A stretch of 10,511 nucleotides of DNA from a bacterium (lineage in GTDB: Bacteria > Chlamydiota > Chlamydiia > Chlamydiales > JAFEGQ01), in assembly GCA_021809305.1 (NCBI GenBank), contig JAKBAF010000011.1:1-10511 (forward strand). Direction: 5' to 3'. Made by a program: the position numbers and the translations under genes. Below the pieces are notes generated by a model. It worked only from the letters and a program-made list of their open reading frames with translations, ran no database searches and was not told the DNA's origin. Shown here in pieces: positions 7,274 to 10,511 of the stretch (within the stretch, counting starts at the first letter, position 1; every line of letters begins with the position of its first letter).

Positions 7274-8316
7274 GTGCGCCAGCCGGGCGCTTGAGCCGAG
7301 GTGATCACAATAGTGGGTTGACCACTTTTGGGATTTTTGGCGATCTTAATTTGACATGCACTAGCCCGAAGGGTCGGATCCTTACGAATCTCTTCTAGAA
7401 GCTGGTAGAGCGCAATAAGCGTATTTTTTCCACTAGTCAGCAAATTGACCGTCTCTCCCCTACCTAAACGCGCCTTAATTAGGCTCAAGGATTTCTTTCG
7501 ATCGCCCATTTCGATTGTGGCATCCTTGGCTCCTTCATCTCCGTTAGATGGCGCGGGAGTAATGACAGGTAGAATGTACCAATCCCGATCAGATTTGATC
7601 CCCCCGCTTGGCGTACCGCCAATAATCGCCTCTATTCGGCTTCTTTGCTTCTCTTCTGTTAACAGCTCAAAGGCCTGATCTATTCTATCATAGATATCGG
7701 GGATGTGCTCATTAAGGATCGGGCATCCCGGCAGAACGATAGGACGTCCTTCCTGGTCGTGGGAATGCCTGGACTGCGTCGTTATTCCTACCTCTTGGAC
7801 AACTCCGGGCAAATCGTCATCGCTTTCAAAATAGGGACGAAAAAAATTCAAAAGTTTATCGGCATGCAAAAATGCCACAGATCGCTCATACCCGTCTCCC
7901 GGATCACCTGTTGGACAGGGAAGACAGGCTCGTATGGCCCTGGCGAGTTTTTTTTGTGACTGCCTCAAAGTTTTTGCTTCATCTGCATAAGCAATTGAGA
8001 TCGGACAAAGGGCATCCGAGCGCCTCTCCTTAAGATCTAGCCCCCAGAGAGGCCCAGGCTCTTTCTCTTTACCTTTGAATACATACCGAATACCAATATA
8101 AGCGACTCCTCCAACAAATGGTGAAGAGGATATGGCGAGCTGAACGACATTACGACCATCCATAAGTGATAGGAGGTGCGAGAAGTCGATAAGGTTGAGT
8201 TTCCAGGCTAGGGCCACAAAAATAGTCGTCCCGGTCGCCGCAAGGCCGCTAATGATCGCCAGGCGTGGCAACCAGTAAGCTCTTCTCGAGTTATTAATTG
8301 GTGACGGCTCTTGCAT
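7255..8316 (-). CDS. Uncharacterised two-helix membrane protein, Inc-like topology
   Basis: I do not recognise this 353-residue protein. Two hydrophobic segments lie near the N-terminus (about 17-38 and 57-79), separated by an 18-residue loop; the remaining 270 residues look soluble and mixed alpha/beta. Such a bilobed hydrophobic domain with cytosolic ends is the hallmark of chlamydial inclusion-membrane (Inc) proteins secreted by type III secretion, but it also fits ordinary anchored proteins. C104, C131, C134, C198 and C321 are scattered and form no clear metal motif. The C-terminal part has a helix (GKNTLIALYQLLEEIRKD, 296-313) and a strand-rich end. ATG 8316 is preceded by only a weak ribosome site. 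The gene overlaps eno by 19 bases at its 3' end and is transcribed away from the AT-rich region on its right. Confidence 0.75.
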   Translation of the reverse strand: MQEPSPINNSRRAYWLPRLAIISGLAATGTTIFVALAWKLNLIDFSHLLSLMDGRNVVQLAISSSPFVGGVAYIGIRYVFKGKEKEPGPLWGLDLKERRSDALCPISIAYADEAKTLRQSQKKLARAIRACLPCPTGDPGDGYERSVAFLHADKLLNFFRPYFESDDDLPGVVQEVGITTQSRHSHDQEGRPIVLPGCPILNEHIPDIYDRIDQAFELLTEEKQRSRIEAIIGGTPSGGIKSDRDWYILPVITPAPSNGDEGAKDATIEMGDRKKSLSLIKARLGRGETVNLLTSGKNTLIALYQLLEEIRKDPTLRASACQIKIAKNPKSGQPTIVITSAQAPGWRTYFLLP

Positions 8317-8348
8317 ATTATAATCTCAGGTTTTTTTTACCTAATTTG

Positions 8349-8357
8349 ATTATAACA
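8349..8357 (-). promoter_or_regulatory. Extended -10 promoter for the two-helix membrane protein
   Basis: On the minus strand the sequence reads TGTTATAAT, a perfect TATAAT (8349-8354) with an extended TG motif (8356-8357). The start would be near 8342, giving a leader of about 25 bases before ATG 8316. No good -35 is seen, which is tolerated with an extended -10. The setting is very AT-rich, so chance matches are possible; a plus-strand TATAAT lies at 8378-8383. Confidence 0.45.
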
Positions 8358-8454
8358 AATAAATATTAAGAATAAATTATAATTACATATAAAAAGGGAT
8401 AAGAAGGCGAGACGGTGCCTCAGCAGCTAATTAATTCCCCTAGGAGTCGTTTAT

Positions 8455-8483
8455 TTGAACAAGTGAAATGGGTCTATTTTATT
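8455..8483 (+). promoter_or_regulatory. Promoter for the small conserved gene
   Basis: TTGAAC (8455-8460) is followed after 17 bases by TTTATT (8478-8483). The transcript would start near 8490 and carry a 7-bp hairpin (ACTCTTC 8499-8505 with GAAGAGT 8512-8518) before the ribosome site at 8524-8532. Confidence 0.45.
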
Positions 8484-8539
8484 ATTTGCTTTTATGGCAC
8501 TCTTCGAAAAAGAAGAGTTACATAAGGGAGGGTGATACT

Positions 8540-8932
8540 ATGGAGAAGCAGATAGTCGCTCTTTTTGGCGAAGCTGAGAAGGGAGAGTACTCGGTTCCTT
8601 ACTATCTAAGGAGCGTCGAAGAGCTAGCTGATCGGCTAGGGCAGCCCCCCGCTGACTCGCGCGGCCTCTATCTTGCGGTCCAAGCTCTTCTCTTTGACCG
8701 TCAACTCTTTTTTATTCGAGTCGAAGAGGAGGGATATAGCACCAATGACTACCTGCGCGGCTTCGATAGGCTGCGGCAGCAGGGCCTCTCGCGCCTTGCA
8801 GCTCTCTGCTTGCCAGGCGTCGGCTGCAAGGAGATCATCGGTGCAAGCTCAAGGCTTGGTCTCATCGACCAGTGCCTCCTCCTTATCTCTGAGTCGGACT
8901 TATATGACTATTTGACCTTTGGCGGAGGGTAG
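8540..8932 (+). CDS. Conserved small protein, CT602-like, beside ahpC
   Basis: Small soluble protein of 130 residues without membrane segments, signal peptide or known catalytic motif. It begins MEKQIVALFGEAEKGEY and contains the phrases RVEEEGYSTNDYL (60-72) and LCLPGVGCKEII (89-100), which look like conserved blocks. From memory it resembles the uncharacterised protein next to the ahpC gene of Chlamydia trachomatis (CT602 beside CT603); I could not test this. I chose ATG 8540 because AAGGGAGGG (8524-8532) precedes it at ideal spacing; extending to 8468 would translate the leader hairpin into an unlikely N-terminus. The gene overlaps the 3' end of ahpC by 25 bases. Function unknown; the neighbourhood hints at, but does not show, a link to peroxide defence. 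Confidence 0.85.
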   Translation: MEKQIVALFGEAEKGEYSVPYYLRSVEELADRLGQPPADSRGLYLAVQALLFDRQLFFIRVEEEGYSTNDYLRGFDRLRQQGLSRLAALCLPGVGCKEIIGASSRLGLIDQCLLLISESDLYDYLTFGGG

Positions 8933-9516
8933 TCTCGGCTAAAGAAGCCCTCTAGCCCCTCTTGGGTTGGCTTAAAGGCACTCTGGCCAGAGTGCCAGTT
9001 CGCCGGGCAGACCTCGCCATTAAGCTCAAAGAACTGGAGGGCATCGAGCATGCGAAGTGCCTCTGGAACCGAGCGCCCAAGGGATAAATCGTTAACAACC
9101 TGATGGCGCACAACCCCGGCCTTATCGATAAGAAAGAGCCCTCTATAGGCAACTCCTTCCTCGACGTGAAGAACGCCGTAGTCGCGCGCGATGGTCTTAT
9201 TGAGATCTGCGATGATGGGGTAGGTGATCCCTTCAATCCCGCCCTTAGCCTTCGGGCATTTAAGCCAGGCGAGATGGGAGAAGTGGCTATCAACCGAGCA
9301 CCCTATCACCGAACAGCCGCGGGCCTGAAACTCATGGAGGTTGTCCTGAAAGGCGTGCATCTCTGTCGGACAGACAAAAGTAAAGTCGAGAGGGTAGAAG
9401 AAGAGGATAACGTACTTTCCCTCGAATTGATGAAGCGAGAACTCATCGAGAATGCTGTTTTCAACAACCGCTTTTGCCTTAAAGTGGGGGGCGGATCGCC
9501 CGACAAGTAGTCCCAT
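8908..9516 (-). CDS. ahpC: 2-Cys peroxiredoxin (AhpC/TSA family)
   Basis: Thiol peroxidase of 202 residues that reduces H2O2 and organic peroxides in the cytoplasm, using an electron donor such as thioredoxin. The active site YPLDFTFVCPTE (41-52) holds the peroxidatic C49 with P42 and T46, and R125 completes the site. The resolving C170 lies in EVCPANW, so it is a typical 2-Cys enzyme. The stretch KGGIEG (91-96) and the tail CPANWHSGQ then EGLEGFF match my recollection of chlamydial AhpC. ATG 9516 has AGGAAG 6 bases upstream. It lies 23 bases after the MBL hydrolase gene on the same strand, so the two probably share a transcript. A perfect 20-base palindrome (8977-8996) sits inside its 3' end. 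Confidence 0.96.
   Translation of the reverse strand: MGLLVGRSAPHFKAKAVVENSILDEFSLHQFEGKYVILFFYPLDFTFVCPTEMHAFQDNLHEFQARGCSVIGCSVDSHFSHLAWLKCPKAKGGIEGITYPIIADLNKTIARDYGVLHVEEGVAYRGLFLIDKAGVVRHQVVNDLSLGRSVPEALRMLDALQFFELNGEVCPANWHSGQSAFKPTQEGLEGFFSRDYPPPKVK
8977..8996. repeat. Perfect 20-bp palindrome in the ahpC 3' end
   Basis: GGCACTCTGGCCAGAGTGCC equals its own reverse complement over all 20 bases. It encodes part of the AhpC tail (WHSGQSA) and lies 45 bases after the stop of the convergent small gene. There is no T-tract on the plus-strand side and only TTT on the minus side, so it is not a canonical terminator. Confidence 0.9.
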
Positions 9517-9539
9517 AATTACTTCCTAATTTGAAATTT

Positions 9540-10199
9540 TCAAGAAAATCCATAGAGCTCTTTGGCTCTTGCTAGCCACCCCTCCGCGCCGATTGTCGTC
9601 GCCTTGCCATGGCCCGGGAAGACACGGGTCTCAGCCGGAAGTGTAGCAATGCGCTTGAGAGAGGGCCACATCCGATCTGACTCAGATGTGGGGAGGGCCA
9701 GTGTTCCGATAGAGCCTCGGAAAAAGAGGTCACCGCAAAAGAGAATCCCCTCGGAGCGTATGTAGTAGCAGACAAGACCGGGGCTGTGGCCGGGGCTGTG
9801 AATCACCTCGACAAGTAGATCTCCTACGGGAAATCGCTCTCCACCGTTTAAAATGCGGTCCGGGATAACGCCGACAATTGCCGTGCGATGCAGAGAGGGA
9901 ATGCCATCTGAACCCGGCGACTCGAGATTAGCGCGATCCTCGCTGTGGATAAAGACTGGGACTGGGAAGAGGCGCTTGATCTCGCTTGTCTCTGCAATGT
10001 GGTCCCAATGTGAGTGTGTAAGAAGGATGGCCTCAACCTCCACTCCCTTCGCTTCAACGGCTCTCTGCACAGCGGCTGTACATCCGGGAGCTGCGTCGAT
10101 AATGGCCCCTTTACCACTCTTTGTAGAAAGAAGGTAAGTATTGGTTGAGAGGGGGCCTGAGGGAAATGTTTCGACTGTGACCGTCTTGCTACTCATCAT
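9540..10199 (-). CDS. Metallo-beta-lactamase-fold hydrolase (glyoxalase II-like)
   Basis: Soluble MBL-fold hydrolase of 219 residues, similar in length and motif layout to the YcbL/short glyoxalase II group, which hydrolyse thioesters such as S-lactoylglutathione. The metal-binding residues are complete: THSHWDH (H62, H64, D66, H67), H138 in HSPGHSPG, D157 in FCGDLFFRGSIG and H197 in FPGHG. It lacks the long C-terminal substrate domain of classical GloB, so the substrate is uncertain. Start ATG 10199 (or 10196); AAGGAAGAA lies about 16 bases upstream, rather far. It is the first gene of a likely operon with ahpC and has the best promoter in the window. Confidence 0.93.
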   Translation of the reverse strand: MMSSKTVTVETFPSGPLSTNTYLLSTKSGKGAIIDAAPGCTAAVQRAVEAKGVEVEAILLTHSHWDHIAETSEIKRLFPVPVFIHSEDRANLESPGSDGIPSLHRTAIVGVIPDRILNGGERFPVGDLLVEVIHSPGHSPGLVCYYIRSEGILFCGDLFFRGSIGTLALPTSESDRMWPSLKRIATLPAETRVFPGHGKATTIGAEGWLARAKELYGFS

Positions 10200-10236
10200 G
10201 CGCCGCCAATAAATTCTTCCTTAGTTTTTTGATCAA

Positions 10237-10265
10237 ATTGTAGGCCAGAGGAAGAAAGGGGTCAA
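10237..10265 (-). promoter_or_regulatory. Strong vegetative promoter of the MBL hydrolase-ahpC operon
   Basis: On the minus strand TTGACC (10260-10265), a 17-base spacer and TACAAT (10237-10242) form a near-consensus sigma70/sigma66 promoter. Transcription would begin near 10230, about 30 bases before ATG 10199. A perfect palindrome TTTGATCAAA (10228-10237) covers the start point and could be a repressor site. Confidence 0.7.
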
Positions 10266-10297
10266 AGGATAAAAAAGAATAAGACGGAGAGAGGAAG

Positions 10298-10371
10298 TGC
10301 ACCGGAGAGGACTTGAACCTCTAACCGCCCGGTTCGTAGCCGGGTACTCTATCCAGTTGAGCTACCGGTGC
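10298..10371 (-). tRNA. tRNA-Arg (anticodon ACG)
   Basis: On the minus strand the acceptor GCACCGG (5') pairs with CCGGTGC (3'). The D arm begins GCTC and holds the AACTGGATA loop. The anticodon stem CCCGG/CCGGG encloses CTACGAA with anticodon ACG. The variable loop is CGGTT, and the T arm is AGAGG-TTCAAGT-CCTCT. The discriminator is A at 10298. CCA is not encoded (the next bases are CTT), so it needs enzymatic CCA addition. ACG is normally edited to ICG and reads CGU, CGC and CGA codons. A T-rich run (about 10271-10286) downstream may help termination, but no hairpin is seen. Confidence 0.97.
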
Positions 10372-10385
10372 GTGAAAGGGGAGAG

Positions 10386-10413
10386 TCTAAACGTATGGTC
10401 CACCTTATGTCAA
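10386..10413 (-). promoter_or_regulatory. tRNA-Arg promoter
   Basis: On the minus strand a perfect -35 TTGACA (10408-10413) is followed after 16 bases by TTTAGA (10386-10391), a moderate -10. The start would be near 10379, a few bases before the tRNA. A GCCTTAAGGC palindrome (10416-10425) lies just upstream of the -35. Confidence 0.55.
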
Positions 10414-10475
10414 CGGCCTTAAGGCAAGCGCGAAGGGCACAGGAAACTAGAACGATTTTTTGGACAGTGTGAATG

Positions 10476-10495
10476 GTGGGCACGGGAGTGCCCAC
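10476..10495. repeat. Terminal hairpin, possible dispersed repeat
   Basis: GTGGGCAC (10476-10483) and GTGCCCAC (10488-10495) form a perfect 8-bp stem with a 4-base loop. No T-tract follows, so it is not a standard terminator. The 10414-10511 stretch holds no gene I can support. The hairpin resembles the compact GC-rich palindromes at the left end in style, not in sequence. Confidence 0.45.
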
Positions 10496-10511
10496 AACCA
10501 AAGCTGCACAG

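Noticed and set aside
8468..8539. Upstream start giving a 154-residue form of the small protein
   Set aside because: It would translate the leader hairpin and the Shine-Dalgarno; ATG 8540 has an ideal ribosome site and a conserved-looking N-terminus.
9103..9510. 135-codon open frame antisense to ahpC
   Set aside because: It is the shadow of a well-supported peroxiredoxin gene, with no ribosome site and no recognisable protein features.
10200..10297. Intrinsic terminator between tRNA-Arg and the MBL hydrolase gene
   Set aside because: A T-rich run is present on the minus strand, but I find no stem directly upstream other than the tRNA itself.

Overview
The window looks like part of a chromosome from the phylum Chlamydiae, probably an environmental (Parachlamydiales-type) lineage. 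The main reasons are a two-transmembrane RsbU phosphatase of the chlamydial kind near enolase, and a 2-Cys peroxiredoxin of chlamydial flavour tail-to-tail with a small conserved protein that I associate from memory with the CT602-CT603 pair of Chlamydia trachomatis. A two-lobed hydrophobic protein resembling an inclusion-membrane (Inc) protein fits as well. By eye the coding DNA is about half or slightly more G+C, which is high for described Chlamydiae, so the assignment is an inference (about 0.7).

Layout from left to right. Positions 1-112 hold a compact set of palindromes that looks like a dispersed intergenic repeat. A tRNA nucleotidyltransferase/poly(A) polymerase gene (+) follows and meets rsbU (-) tail-to-tail. 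A SpoU-type RNA methyltransferase (+) overlaps, tail-to-tail, a five-helix membrane protein with a cysteine-rich C-terminus (-). Then come rsgA (+) and eno (+). Enolase meets an unknown 353-residue two-helix membrane protein (-). An AT-rich divergent region separates that gene from a 130-residue conserved small protein (+), which runs tail-to-tail into ahpC (-). ahpC is the second gene of an operon behind a metallo-beta-lactamase-fold hydrolase (-). A tRNA-Arg(ACG) gene (-) and a hairpin-bearing stretch close the window. No intergenic stretch exceeds about 225 bases.

Functionally, several genes serve translation: CCA/poly(A) addition, 2'-O-methylation, 30S maturation by RsgA and a tRNA. The others are glycolysis (enolase), a partner-switching sigma-regulation phosphatase (RsbU), and a peroxide/thioester detoxification operon.

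The most striking architectural point is that all four convergent gene pairs overlap at their 3' ends (6, 74, 19 and 25 bp), leaving no room for conventional intergenic terminators. I see no phage, CRISPR, insertion-sequence transposase or toxin-antitoxin module. The best leads for something undescribed are the Inc-like protein, the cysteine-tailed membrane protein overprinted on the methyltransferase gene, the rsgA leader with alternative stems, and the terminal repeats.
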